A stretch of DNA of 51,238 bases from Gallionella sp. (lineage in GTDB: Bacteria; Pseudomonadota; Gammaproteobacteria; Burkholderiales; Gallionellaceae): contig JAQTMZ010000012.1 in the NCBI GenBank assembly GCA_028714075.1, positions 1-51,238 on the forward strand. The letters run 5' to 3'. The position numbers and the translations under genes were made by a program. The first letter of the stretch is position 1; every line of letters begins with the position of its first letter. This document shows positions 7,956 to 16,032 of this stretch, piece after piece. Under the pieces are notes generated by a model, which was given only the letters and a program-made list of their open reading frames with translations, searched no databases and was not told where the DNA came from.

Positions 7956-9503
7956 TTATTTGTAGTGAACGAGTTTTTCGATCGATTCGATCTTATTCAG
8001 CACCATCTCGGGTGTGACTGGCCAATTGCCGTCATGCTCACATTCAATGCCGGCGGCCATATTGCCGAGAATCGAGGCGATTACATCATTTTTAGTGGCA
8101 ACTAGTGCAAGCGTTGCATAGGCAAGCAGTGCATCGCCTGCACCTACAGCGTCAACGATGCGGTCGGCAAATGTCTCGATATTGAAGAAAGCGTGATAAT
8201 CCGGCGACTTGGATCTGTAGGTGATGATGCCGCGTTCGCCGCATTTGAGAATCAGCGTGCCGCATTTCGAACGCTGGTATAGTTCCAGCGCAAGCGGTCG
8301 AACAACGGTGTCCTGATCGCCGAGCGCAAAACGTGCCTCACGTTCATTCGGTGTGATTAAATCGAAACCTTGAAATTCGAGAATATTACCCCAGCGGCTT
8401 GCTACTTGGCTGTCGGCCACGCGAAACACCCCTTCCGGAATTGCGGAGGTCAGGTGTGGGATGGTGTCGCGGTTGAATATACCGTGACGAAAGTCGCAGA
8501 AGGCAACGGCCTGCGTTTTTGTATCGGCAATTTGTTGTCTCAACTGCTCAACAATCTTGCTGGATATCGAACGGTTGTCCAGTGTATCAACCTTAAGCAT
8601 CCGATAGTTCTCGGCAACGATGGCGTTTTTGTTAGTGGTCGGGCGAGTTTCATCTATGATCGGCATACAGTGCACACCGGCAGTGCTGAGGTCATCAAGC
8701 ACAAAACTTTTATAGGCATCGTTACCGAGCACGGTTGAAAAAGTCACGTCAGCGCCGGCAGCGCGTAAATGCTTGGCTACCACACCGGCGCCACCGACAT
8801 AATCAACCTTTTTTTCAAAGCGCACACTCATGGTCGGGGTCTTGGTCATGCCACCGATCATGCTGCAGTAGGTGTAACTGTCGACGATGGTGTCTCCGAC
8901 TACGTGGGCGTGTATCCCTTTTAGCATGCTGACCGTATCACGCAGATCCTTGAAAGTGACTCCCTCAGCTTCCATCAGCGTCATCAGTTTTTCTATGAAG
9001 ATCGAGGGCGGTGCAAGTTCGATCAGCGCGGAGGATGAATAGACAATGTCGCCAGGCGTGAAGATCATCTCCCCGCCGTAACTTTCCAGAATGTCGATCT
9101 CTTCCTTTGTCTTGGGATGCACAGTGCCGGCGGTGTATTCATAGCCCTTGGCGAAAAAATCTGGCTGAATGATGGACAGGTTTGCAAGCGGGGTTGGATC
9201 GTGATCCACCACTACGTAATCCACCATCTCGAGTGCTGCCAAGTTCACCGCACGCAGATCTTGGGGCACATAGGGCCGCATGTTGCCTTTCATGATGTGC
9301 TCATCCGCAGTCAGGCTGGCAATAAGGATGTCGGCCTTTGTCTTGGCATAGAGCAAGTGGCGTACGTGACCCGGATGCACCACGTCGAACGTGCCGTGGC
9401 ACATGATGACCTTGTGCTTGCGCGGGCGCGGGCCGATTGCTTCGCGAATCTGAGCTGCGGTTTTGATCTTGTGTGAATAGAGAAGTTTGCTTGCAGCATC
9501 CAT
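7956..9503 (-). CDS. Bifunctional sugar-phosphate nucleotidyltransferase / PfkB-family sugar kinase
   Basis: 515 residues using ATG at 9503, two bases after the upstream stop, with AAGGA eight bases before it; a longer frame to 9575 would overlap the upstream gene. Residues about 30-165 form an HldE/RfaE2-like nucleotidyltransferase: CHGTFDVVHPGHVRHL with the HxGH motif (43-46), KGNMRP, ALEMVDYVV and FAKGYEY. Residues about 175-515 form a ribokinase/PfkB domain ending in DAVGAGD (451-457), whose last Asp is the catalytic base. Bacterial HldE has the opposite order, kinase first. Expected reactions are phosphorylation at C1 of a sugar phosphate and, after a phosphatase step, transfer of a nucleotide (CMP or AMP, unresolved). 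Confidence 0.88.
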   Translation of the reverse strand: MDAASKLLYSHKIKTAAQIREAIGPRPRKHKVIMCHGTFDVVHPGHVRHLLYAKTKADILIASLTADEHIMKGNMRPYVPQDLRAVNLAALEMVDYVVVDHDPTPLANLSIIQPDFFAKGYEYTAGTVHPKTKEEIDILESYGGEMIFTPGDIVYSSSALIELAPPSIFIEKLMTLMEAEGVTFKDLRDTVSMLKGIHAHVVGDTIVDSYTYCSMIGGMTKTPTMSVRFEKKVDYVGGAGVVAKHLRAAGADVTFSTVLGNDAYKSFVLDDLSTAGVHCMPIIDETRPTTNKNAIVAENYRMLKVDTLDNRSISSKIVEQLRQQIADTKTQAVAFCDFRHGIFNRDTIPHLTSAIPEGVFRVADSQVASRWGNILEFQGFDLITPNEREARFALGDQDTVVRPLALELYQRSKCGTLILKCGERGIITYRSKSPDYHAFFNIETFADRIVDAVGAGDALLAYATLALVATKNDVIASILGNMAAGIECEHDGNWPVTPEMVLNKIESIEKLVHYK

Positions 9504-9505
9504 AA

Positions 9506-10510
9506 TCAGAGTCCTTGCGGGGTCATAAATTCGAACCAGGTCTTGGTGGCTTTGGCAATCGAATCGGTATCCCATAACGGTGCATTGCGCCAGTAATCGA
9601 TGTTGGCGACAATTTTCGCAACGCCCTCTTCGAAGCTTACCTGCTGTTTCCAGTCGAGCTCGGTAGTGATGCGCGTGATATCAGCCCAAGTGCAGTCTGG
9701 CTCACCGGGGCGCTTGGGGATGTGTATCTTCTCGCCGCCCAGCAACTCAACAAGTCGATTGACCGACTGCGGATTACCTGCGCCGAGGTTATAGACGCGA
9801 CCTACACGGCTGGTTTCGGCAGTTGCCAGAAACGCTCGTGCGACATCTGTGACGTATAGGAAATCGCGCGCCTGCGAACCATCGCCGACCACGGTATAGG
9901 GCTTGCCCGCGAGCTTCTGGCGCAGAAATACGCCAAATACCGCGCCGTATGCGCCGGAGGTGCGTGAACGTGTTCCGTATGCATTAAAAATGCGGATCGA
10001 GTTCACCGGTAGTTTGTAAACTGAGTGCCAATGAAATGCCGCCTGCTCGCCCTGGTACTTCGATAACGCATATGGATACAACGGTTCAATTACGTGTTCT
10101 TCGGTCGTCGGGGTCTTCGCCAAACCGTAACACGAGGATGATGCAGCGTAGACGAACTTTTGAACACCGGCGTTGCGCGCGCACTCGAGCATATGCACGG
10201 TGCCCTGCACGTTTGCCGACATGTATTCCAAGGGGTGCTCGATTGACGGCACGATGTCGCCGATCCCGGCGAAGTGAATCACGTACTTCACGCCGCGAAA
10301 CAACGCATCGTCGGGTGCATAGCTGCGAATGTCACGCTGTTCGAGTGCGACATCCGGATTGCTGCGGTGATGAGCGAGATTTTCCTCACGTCCGCCGACC
10401 ATGTTATCGATGGCGCGCACCGCAAAGCCGCGCTCGACCAGCAAATCGACCATGTGGCTGCCGATAAAACCTGCACCACCAGTAACAACTGCAACAGGGC
10501 GGGGAATCAC
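9506..10510 (-). CDS. NDP-sugar epimerase/dehydratase (extended SDR, GalE-like)
   Basis: 334 residues. NAD-binding VTGGAGFIGSH (10-19), Ser-rich AASSSCYG and catalytic Tyr147-x3-Lys151 (YALSK) are all intact. The late RPGEPDCTWADITRIT segment is typical of UDP-glucose 4-epimerase-like NDP-sugar enzymes. An unusual C-terminal tail with IDYWRNAPLWD follows the catalytic domain. The enzyme probably epimerises or dehydrates the activated sugar made by the neighbouring nucleotidyltransferase. It overlaps the next upstream SDR gene by four bases (ATGA-type), so the two are translated as a pair, which suggests successive or partner steps. Confidence 0.88.
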   Translation of the reverse strand: MIPRPVAVVTGGAGFIGSHMVDLLVERGFAVRAIDNMVGGREENLAHHRSNPDVALEQRDIRSYAPDDALFRGVKYVIHFAGIGDIVPSIEHPLEYMSANVQGTVHMLECARNAGVQKFVYAASSSCYGLAKTPTTEEHVIEPLYPYALSKYQGEQAAFHWHSVYKLPVNSIRIFNAYGTRSRTSGAYGAVFGVFLRQKLAGKPYTVVGDGSQARDFLYVTDVARAFLATAETSRVGRVYNLGAGNPQSVNRLVELLGGEKIHIPKRPGEPDCTWADITRITTELDWKQQVSFEEGVAKIVANIDYWRNAPLWDTDSIAKATKTWFEFMTPQGL

Positions 10511-11502
10511 TTTGCGCCGATCGCCTTCATGGTGCGGACGTTGTAGTAGCTATTGTCGTCAAAGCTGTTGGGTAACTTGCCTTCACGGAAAGCCTTGCAC
10601 AGGTCGCGTACTGCGTCTTCGACGGAGTACTTCGGTTGGTAACCCAGAGTGCGTTTAATTTTGTCCGAGTTGATGTGGTATGAGCGTAGATCGTTGGATT
10701 CAGAGACTTCGATAGGTATGCCTTTTTTCTCCGGGAATTCCTCTTCCACTACTTTTTTTACCGTCTTTGCGATATCCAATATGCTCATGTTCTGGAAACC
10801 GACGTTGAATATCTGGTTTGCAATCTTTTCTTCTGGAGCCGTGAGCAGCAGCTTGCACATATCGGCATAATCCTTGACGTGAAGATTCGGGCGCAACTGG
10901 GATCCACCGAACACCATGATTTTGCCTTTGTTCACCGCGTGGTTGGTGAGAATGTTCACGGAGAGATCGAGGCGCTGGCGCGGCCCATACCCGCATACTG
11001 TAGCCGGGCGGAAAATAACACCAACAAAATTCTGGTCGGTGTGCTTAAGCAGCAGCGGTTCGCACATTCCCTTGTATTTGTTGTAGAGAGTAAGCGGCAC
11101 GAGAGGATGATCTTCGGTTACGTTCGGGGAGTCCGATACGCCATATACCGAACTCGATGATGCAAAGACAAAACGTTTTACACCAGCCTTCTTGGCTGCG
11201 ATAACCAATGGCTCAAAAGATTCAAGATTTACGGATGTAGAAAGCTTTTCGTCGAGTTCGAAGCTGGCATCGTTAGAAATACAAGCAAGATGGAGGAGAT
11301 ATTCTTGGCCAGCGCACGCCTCGGCAAACTTTTTGGTATCGCGGACATCACCCTGAATCATGCGCAGCTTGGCATTCTTTGGGAAATGTGGGTCATACCA
11401 CATCATGTCGAAAACGGTTACCTCCCAATCTTCGTCCAGCAACTGTGGCACCAGTACGCTACCACAGTATCCCGCCCCGCCAACGACCAATATCTTTTTC
11501 AA
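10507..11502 (-). CDS. NDP-sugar epimerase/dehydratase (extended SDR)
   Basis: 331 residues. VVGGAGYCGS (7-15) binds the dinucleotide, FASSSSVYG (113-121) and Tyr140-x3-Lys144 (YNKYK) form the active site, and RPATVCGYGPRQRLD follows, as in the NAD-dependent epimerase/dehydratase family. Gly-Tyr-Cys replaces the common Gly-Phe-Ile. It is the second of three SDR proteins in the operon, 45 bases downstream of the transaldolase. One of the three would correspond functionally to the epimerase (LmbM) of the lincosamide octose pathway, but I cannot say which from sequence alone. Confidence 0.87.
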   Translation of the reverse strand: MKKILVVGGAGYCGSVLVPQLLDEDWEVTVFDMMWYDPHFPKNAKLRMIQGDVRDTKKFAEACAGQEYLLHLACISNDASFELDEKLSTSVNLESFEPLVIAAKKAGVKRFVFASSSSVYGVSDSPNVTEDHPLVPLTLYNKYKGMCEPLLLKHTDQNFVGVIFRPATVCGYGPRQRLDLSVNILTNHAVNKGKIMVFGGSQLRPNLHVKDYADMCKLLLTAPEEKIANQIFNVGFQNMSILDIAKTVKKVVEEEFPEKKGIPIEVSESNDLRSYHINSDKIKRTLGYQPKYSVEDAVRDLCKAFREGKLPNSFDDNSYYNVRTMKAIGAK

Positions 11503-11547
11503 AACTGCGCTCCTCTGAATAAATTAACCAAAATTTGTTGTCGGCGA

Positions 11548-12273
11548 TCAGCTAACCTTGATGTCATAGCCAGCCGTTTGAGCATCCCTGTAGAACATCT
11601 CGACGGTTTCAAGCGAGTACTGATCGAGACATTTGCCCACGAGAGAAAGCTTCTTGAGAATGTCATTCGTCGCGGTAATTATGTGGCAACCGATGGCATC
11701 CGCCTGAAATATATTGAGCAATTCGCGAGGGCTTGCCCAAATAAGCTCAGCTTTTGGTTTGGCGCGCATGATTTCTACCGCTTCAGCCATTAAGGGCATT
11801 GGATCGCGGCCTGTATCGGCAATGCGCCCCGCAAACACCGAAATAATTGCCGGAACATTGGGGGCGAGACAGTCGGTGACACTTTGCACCTGATCCAAGG
11901 ACATCAACGCAGTGACATTAAGCACGACTCCCGCTTTTGACAGGCGTTCAATCAGCGGGCCGGCAAACTGCTTTCTGGTATTGGTGACGGGTATTTTGAC
12001 ATTGACATTTTTTCCCCACGAGGCAATTTCCAATGCTTGCTGCTCCATTTCATCGAACTCGTCGGCGAATACTTCAAACGAGATGGGTCGATCCGGTATT
12101 GCTTCGAGCACCTGATGGGCAAATGCCCTGTAATCTTGTATACCAGCTTTGCGCATCAGTGTCGGATTGGTGGTAAATCCCTTGATCATCGGATTTGCGT
12201 ACATTTCGCTCATCCCAGCAAGGTCGGCACCGTCGGCAAACAACTTTACTTTAAGATTTGTAGTCGCATTCAT
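11548..12273 (-). CDS. Transaldolase-family protein (short, TalC/Fsa-like)
   Basis: 241 residues, the compact type of transaldolase or fructose-6-phosphate aldolase. The motif GFTTNPTLM (32-40) and the Schiff-base Lys93 in VNVKIPVTNT are both present, as is the late ISVFAGRIADTG segment that positions substrate phosphate. Transaldolases move a three-carbon dihydroxyacetone unit between sugar phosphates. Its place between the SDR genes and the HAD phosphatase, with gaps of 45 and 21 bases, argues for a dedicated pathway step. In lincosamide synthesis LmbR, of this family, builds an octulose 8-phosphate from a C5 acceptor. Here the chain length is inference; a housekeeping transaldolase is the alternative. 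Confidence 0.88.
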   Translation of the reverse strand: MNATTNLKVKLFADGADLAGMSEMYANPMIKGFTTNPTLMRKAGIQDYRAFAHQVLEAIPDRPISFEVFADEFDEMEQQALEIASWGKNVNVKIPVTNTRKQFAGPLIERLSKAGVVLNVTALMSLDQVQSVTDCLAPNVPAIISVFAGRIADTGRDPMPLMAEAVEIMRAKPKAELIWASPRELLNIFQADAIGCHIITATNDILKKLSLVGKCLDQYSLETVEMFYRDAQTAGYDIKVS

Positions 12274-12294
12274 GAATTAAAATTTCCTTTGTTG

Positions 12295-12828
12295 TTAATT
12301 TTCCTGAAAAATAGACCTGCTTGCTTCTTCTAATGACCCAACCGTCGCATCCGGATTATCTGCACGCCGTTCTTTATAATTATAATCAATATAAAAAGTG
12401 TGGCAGCCTGCCGCCTTACCGGCAGCCACATCCCGCCATCGATCTCCCACCATGAAACTACGCTTTAGATCTATCTGCCATTCTCGAGCTGCTTCGAGCA
12501 GCATGCCCGGTTTGGGCTTGCGGCAATCACAGCAGTCCTCATCCGTGTGATAACACACCTTAATGTCATCACATAACCCCGTAGCGCGTAATTTATCATG
12601 CATCGCTTCGACCACTTCCCGGCATTGAACACCAGTGGCGACATCGGGCTGGTTCGTGACAACGATAACCAAAAAACCAGCCTTTCGTAATTTATGGATT
12701 GCACATTCCACTCCTGGAAGAATTTCAAATCGTTCCAATGTGGCTGGGGGGTATGGCTTCCCGTCACGCACTACTGCACGGTTAATAACGCCATCACGAT
12801 CAAGAAAAACCGCGCGTTTCACAATCAT
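12295..12828 (-). CDS. HAD-superfamily phosphatase, GmhB-like (sugar bisphosphate phosphatase)
   Basis: 177 residues. Motif I FLDRDGVIN contains the nucleophile Asp10 and acid/base Asp12. Motif II is VVTNQPDVA, and motifs III/IV are CRKPKPGML and MVGDRWRDV. A Cys/His cluster (CYHTDEDCCDC) matches the zinc loop of histidinol-phosphatase/GmhB enzymes. GmhB removes the C7 phosphate from heptose 1,7-bisphosphate; a homologous step (LmbK) removes the C8 phosphate in octose synthesis. It lies 21 bases downstream of the isomerase gene and 21 bases upstream of the transaldolase gene, so all three are surely cotranscribed. Confidence 0.9.
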   Translation of the reverse strand: MIVKRAVFLDRDGVINRAVVRDGKPYPPATLERFEILPGVECAIHKLRKAGFLVIVVTNQPDVATGVQCREVVEAMHDKLRATGLCDDIKVCYHTDEDCCDCRKPKPGMLLEAAREWQIDLKRSFMVGDRWRDVAAGKAAGCHTFYIDYNYKERRADNPDATVGSLEEASRSIFQEN

Positions 12829-12849
12829 GTCAGATGCAGCAGTGAACTC

Positions 12850-13431
12850 TTACCATTTTGTTGCGATTTGCTGCAAATCAGGGTGTGATACAAGACAATG
12901 CCAAACCACCGCATGAAATGCCTCGGTGTGCGGAGTAATCCTGGATTGTTCTACAGTAGGTATGACGACTACCGCATCGCCTACCTGTTTGGTATAGCCT
13001 CCATCGCGCCCCACTACACCAAACACCTTCATTCCACGTGACTTGGCTTCTTTTAACGCATATACAAGATTGGCGCTAACATTTTTTTCCACATTGCCAC
13101 CACCGACGGAAAACACAAATACTGCGTCATTTTCGTTGGCTTTACTGGTGCGCAGCCAAGCAGCAAAGACTGTATCCCATCCCTCATCATTGGTGCGCGC
13201 AGTCAATTCAGATACGTTATCAACAGGCGTGTATGCTTCGATACCGCAAAGTTTGCGAAAGTCGTTGACTGCGTGGCTGCAGTTTGCTGCGCTTCCGCCG
13301 ACGCCTAACAAAAACAGACGCCCCTCGCGCTGACGAAGTGCTACCAGTTCAGATGCCAGTTTTTCAATTGCATTAACATCGATTAGGCTTGCCACTTTAT
13401 TTACTTCTTCAAAATATTTCTTTGTGTGCAT
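12850..13431 (-). CDS. SIS-domain sugar-phosphate isomerase, GmhA-like
   Basis: 193 residues. The phosphosugar-binding SIS motif appears as LLGVGGSAANCSHAVNDFRK (around 41-60), then VFVFSVGGGNVEKNV and a C-terminal His-containing helix (TEAFHAVVWH), which is the GmhA/DiaA arrangement. GmhA converts sedoheptulose 7-phosphate to glycero-manno-heptose 7-phosphate, and LmbN of lincosamide synthesis isomerises an octulose phosphate. This is probably the ketose-to-aldose step after the transaldolase in the same operon. The 236 bases upstream hold no convincing gene and may contain the operon's own promoter. Confidence 0.9.
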   Translation of the reverse strand: MHTKKYFEEVNKVASLIDVNAIEKLASELVALRQREGRLFLLGVGGSAANCSHAVNDFRKLCGIEAYTPVDNVSELTARTNDEGWDTVFAAWLRTSKANENDAVFVFSVGGGNVEKNVSANLVYALKEAKSRGMKVFGVVGRDGGYTKQVGDAVVVIPTVEQSRITPHTEAFHAVVWHCLVSHPDLQQIATKW

Positions 13432-13667
13432 GAAACGTGTGTCCTCATGTTAATTTGGTTAAGTCGGCCGCACGCATTGCTACATTAATAATATGCAGAA
13501 AGGCAATCAACGCGGAGCGCACTCTAATGCAAATCCTGTGGATACGTCAACGATCAAGCCACCCTCGACAGGATTTTTTAATCTGCATAGCTTAGTAAAA
13601 TGCTTCAAGAATGTTTGTGAAGCATGTTTTGTGCAATTTGAAACCAGCTTATTAATTGTTGACGTAT

Positions 13668-14213
13668 TCATGCGAACAGTTCTGCTTCTGCAAGATATTT
13701 TCCCTTGGCATCTTTGGCGGCAACAACAGGAGCAGCTTGAAGTTTCCAATTGATCGCCAGAGTTGGATCATCCCAGCGTACGCAGCGTTCATGTTCCGGA
13801 AACCAGTAATCAGTGGTCTTGTACAAAAGCTCGGCAGTATCTGAAAGCACGAGGAAACCATGCGCGAAGCCTTCCGGTATCCACAGCATACGCTTGTTTT
13901 CGGCAGACAATTCCAGTGCAATATGTTGCCCGAAAGTCGGTGAGCTTTTTCGTATGTCTACTGTAACGTCCAGTACCGATCCTCGCACTACTCGCACCAG
14001 CTTTGCCTGCGGGTGTTGTATCTGGTAGTGCAATCCGCGCAGCACGTTTTTGGCCGAACGACTGTGGTTGTCCTGGACAAAATCCACGTCACGCCCGGTC
14101 AGCTCGGTAAATTTGCGCTTATTAAAACTTTCAAAGAAAAATCCACGATTGTCGTTAAAGACCCTGGGTTCGATAATCAGCAAATCGGGGATGGCGGTAG
14201 GGGTGGCGATCAT
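13668..14213 (-). CDS. rmlC: dTDP-4-dehydrorhamnose 3,5-epimerase
   Basis: 181 residues, the usual length. The cupin core shows NVLRGLHYQ with catalytic His62, QAKLVRVVRGSVLDVTVDIR, the PEGFAHGFLVLSD strand and TDYWFPEHERCVRWDDP with the active-site Tyr region. It inverts C3 and C5 of dTDP-4-keto-6-deoxyglucose on the way to dTDP-rhamnose. rmlA, rmlB and rmlD are not in the window, so the gene stands alone at the edge of the sugar operon. A second, broken rmlC-like piece lies 53 bases upstream of it (14266-14343), which points to recombination here. Confidence 0.93.
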   Translation of the reverse strand: MIATPTAIPDLLIIEPRVFNDNRGFFFESFNKRKFTELTGRDVDFVQDNHSRSAKNVLRGLHYQIQHPQAKLVRVVRGSVLDVTVDIRKSSPTFGQHIALELSAENKRMLWIPEGFAHGFLVLSDTAELLYKTTDYWFPEHERCVRWDDPTLAINWKLQAAPVVAAKDAKGKYLAEAELFA

Positions 14214-14636
14214 TTTTGTTTGGCGATGCTTAATGTTTCCCTGTCGGGTTTATTATGAGGCAGATTCAAGTTCGAAGCGCAACATGCTGCCCGAAGGTCG
14301 GAGAGTTTCCCCGTGTGTCCATTGCAACATCGAGCACTGTACAAAACTTGAATCCATTGCCAATCAGCCACGCTACCGCCATGCCTGTTGGTTAACAGGC
14401 AATGTTTGCATGCGGCATAAACTGCTATCAGTCATTCCAATTCCGGTAGTCGCCGGGTTATTTAGGTTGGAAATGAACGTGGTTAGCTCAACGCACGAGC
14501 ATACACAAAGTTGAATAAAAAACATATATGCCGAAAGGCCTATTTTTCAGCTTGAATGTTGACGTTGGTAAGTGCGTCGGGTATGCAGTTCAAACAATGC
14601 GGGCAGGCAAAAACACTGCCCGTTCAGCCACACAGA
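14214..14636. other. Intergenic region with an rmlC remnant and a stem-loop
   Basis: These 423 bases separate rmlC from the ketosynthase gene. They contain the rmlC-like fragment described separately and, at 14600-14622, a 7-bp stem (CGGGCAG/CTGCCCG) just after the ketosynthase stop. The stem has no T-run on the minus strand, so a terminator is only possible. I see no intact gene in the rest. Confidence 0.5.
14266..14343 (-). pseudogene. Degraded rmlC fragment
   Basis: Twenty-five codons ending in TGA at 14266 read like rmlC residues 79-103. Sixteen of 25 positions match, including VLDV, SPTFGQH and the ALs. The preceding frame does not continue the similarity and a stop follows directly. 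It is a broken relative of the intact gene at 13668-14213, diverged enough not to be a fresh duplication. A remnant left by exchange of polysaccharide loci is the simplest explanation. Confidence 0.6.
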
Positions 14637-15875
14637 TCATGAGAACCGCTTCGCTATCAGCACCGCATTGCTGCCGCCGAAGGCGAATGAATTTGACATG
14701 ACCGCATCGAGCTTAACGCCGCTTCTGCCCTGGTTGGGCACATAGTCGAGGTCGCATTCAGGGTCTGGCTCATGCAGGTTGATGGTGGGCGGAATGGCGT
14801 TGTGGTGCAGTGCCAGCACCGCGGCCATGAATTCTGCCGCGCCGGTCGCGCCCATCAGGTGGCCGTGCATGGACTTGGTCGAACTGACTGGGACACTGGC
14901 GGCATGCGTGCCGAACACCTGCTTGATCGCCTTGGTTTCTTCGATGTCGCCTGCCAGCGTCGCGGTGCCGTGCGCGTTGATGTAATGGATGTCCTGCGGC
15001 CGCAACTGCGCATTGCGTAGCGCGTTGAGCATGGTGCGGGCTTGTCCGGCGGAATCCGGTTTGGTGATGTGGCTGGAATCCGATGAGCAGTCGTAGCCGG
15101 CCAGTTCCGCATAAATTCTTGCACCGCGTTGGGCGGCGCGCTCTGCGTCTTCCAGCACCAGCACCGCCGCGCCTTCGCCGAGCACCAGGCCGCTGCGGTT
15201 TTTTGCAAAAGGCTTGCATGACGCACTGGCGTCATGCTGGTCTTCGTATGCCAGCGTATGCAACGCTTCCCACGCTTTCATCGCGCCGTAGGTCAGCATC
15301 GCTTCGGAGCCGCCCGCCAGCATCACATCGGCATAGCCGTGCCGGATTTGGCGATAGGCTTCGCCGACGGCAATCGCCGAAGAAGAGCAGGCGGTGGCAT
15401 AGGTGACATTCGGGCCTTGCAGATGGTATTTGATGGACAAGTGCGAAGCGGCTGCGTTGTTCATGCTGAGCAGCACGCTGAGCGGTTTGATGCGCGGATT
15501 GTCGCGCTGGAATAGTTCCACGTAACCTTCTTCCATGGTACCGGCTCCGCCCATGCACGAACCCATATACACCCCGGCACGCAGTTGTTCCGCATCGCTC
15601 AGCTCGAGTCCTGCATCCAGCACGGCCTGTGCGGCGGCGACCAGCGCGAATTGGCTGAAGCGCTCGATGCCGATGAGCTGCATTTTGGTGAAGTATTCGC
15701 CGGGGTTGAAGTTGTCCACGGGCGCGCCGATGCGCACGGACAAATGCTCGATGAAATCGGTTTGCAGGCGTTTGATGCCGGAATGTCCGGCCATCAGGCT
15801 GCCGAAGAATTCCTCGGGCGTTTTGCCGACCGGGGAGATTATGCCTAGTCCGGTGATGACGACACGTCGGGTCAT
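14637..15875 (-). CDS. Beta-ketoacyl-ACP synthase II family (FabF-like)
   Basis: 412 residues. The Cys-His-His triad is visible: Cys163 in TYATACSSSAIAVG, a His in NAHGTATLAGDIEE and a His in SMHGHLMGATGAAE; the C-terminal SNSFAFGGSNAVL is also typical. The enzyme condenses malonyl-ACP with an acyl-ACP. A dedicated acyl carrier protein gene lies upstream on the same strand, followed by an alpha/beta hydrolase gene, so this pair may serve a special acyl chain rather than bulk fatty acid synthesis. A 146-base inverted-repeat element separates it from the ACP gene. Confidence 0.92.
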   Translation of the reverse strand: MTRRVVITGLGIISPVGKTPEEFFGSLMAGHSGIKRLQTDFIEHLSVRIGAPVDNFNPGEYFTKMQLIGIERFSQFALVAAAQAVLDAGLELSDAEQLRAGVYMGSCMGGAGTMEEGYVELFQRDNPRIKPLSVLLSMNNAAASHLSIKYHLQGPNVTYATACSSSAIAVGEAYRQIRHGYADVMLAGGSEAMLTYGAMKAWEALHTLAYEDQHDASASCKPFAKNRSGLVLGEGAAVLVLEDAERAAQRGARIYAELAGYDCSSDSSHITKPDSAGQARTMLNALRNAQLRPQDIHYINAHGTATLAGDIEETKAIKQVFGTHAASVPVSSTKSMHGHLMGATGAAEFMAAVLALHHNAIPPTINLHEPDPECDLDYVPNQGRSGVKLDAVMSNSFAFGGSNAVLIAKRFS

Positions 15876-15877
15876 TT

Positions 15878-16023
15878 ATAGGAGCCTCTAGAAATCCACA
15901 TTTCATCCCAACTGCTGCGTTGCATAAAAAATTTCTTGCTTACATATCGATCATATGCGGCGCTGCTAAATTTTTTTGCGCACCTTGCATTTGGGCGAAC
16001 TCCGAATTTTTAGAGGCCCCTAT
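15878..16023. repeat. MITE-like element with 18-bp terminal inverted repeats
   Basis: ATAGGAGCCTCTAGAAAT at 15878-15895 is the inverted partner of the sequence at 16006-16023 with 16 of 18 positions matching. Between them are further A/T-rich complementary arms (around 15922-15933 and 15966-15979). No open reading frame or transposase is present. It fills the gap between the ACP gene and the ketosynthase gene. A related CCTCTAAAAATT end appears at 42236-42247. Confidence 0.55.
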
Positions 16024-16032
16024 GGGGAGCAG

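Noticed and set aside
9504..9575. Upstream start giving a 539-residue nucleotidyltransferase-kinase
   Set aside because: It would overlap the upstream epimerase gene by 70 bases; ATG at 9503 has a good ribosome site and starts at the expected place for the fold.
13507..13671. 54-residue minus-strand frame with an ATGA overlap after rmlC
   Set aside because: No protein-like pattern or conserved motif; the overlap alone is weak evidence. The region is better described as the spacer before the isomerase gene.
14600..14622. Terminator after the ketosynthase gene
   Set aside because: The 7-bp stem lacks a T-run on the minus strand, so it was not listed as a terminator.
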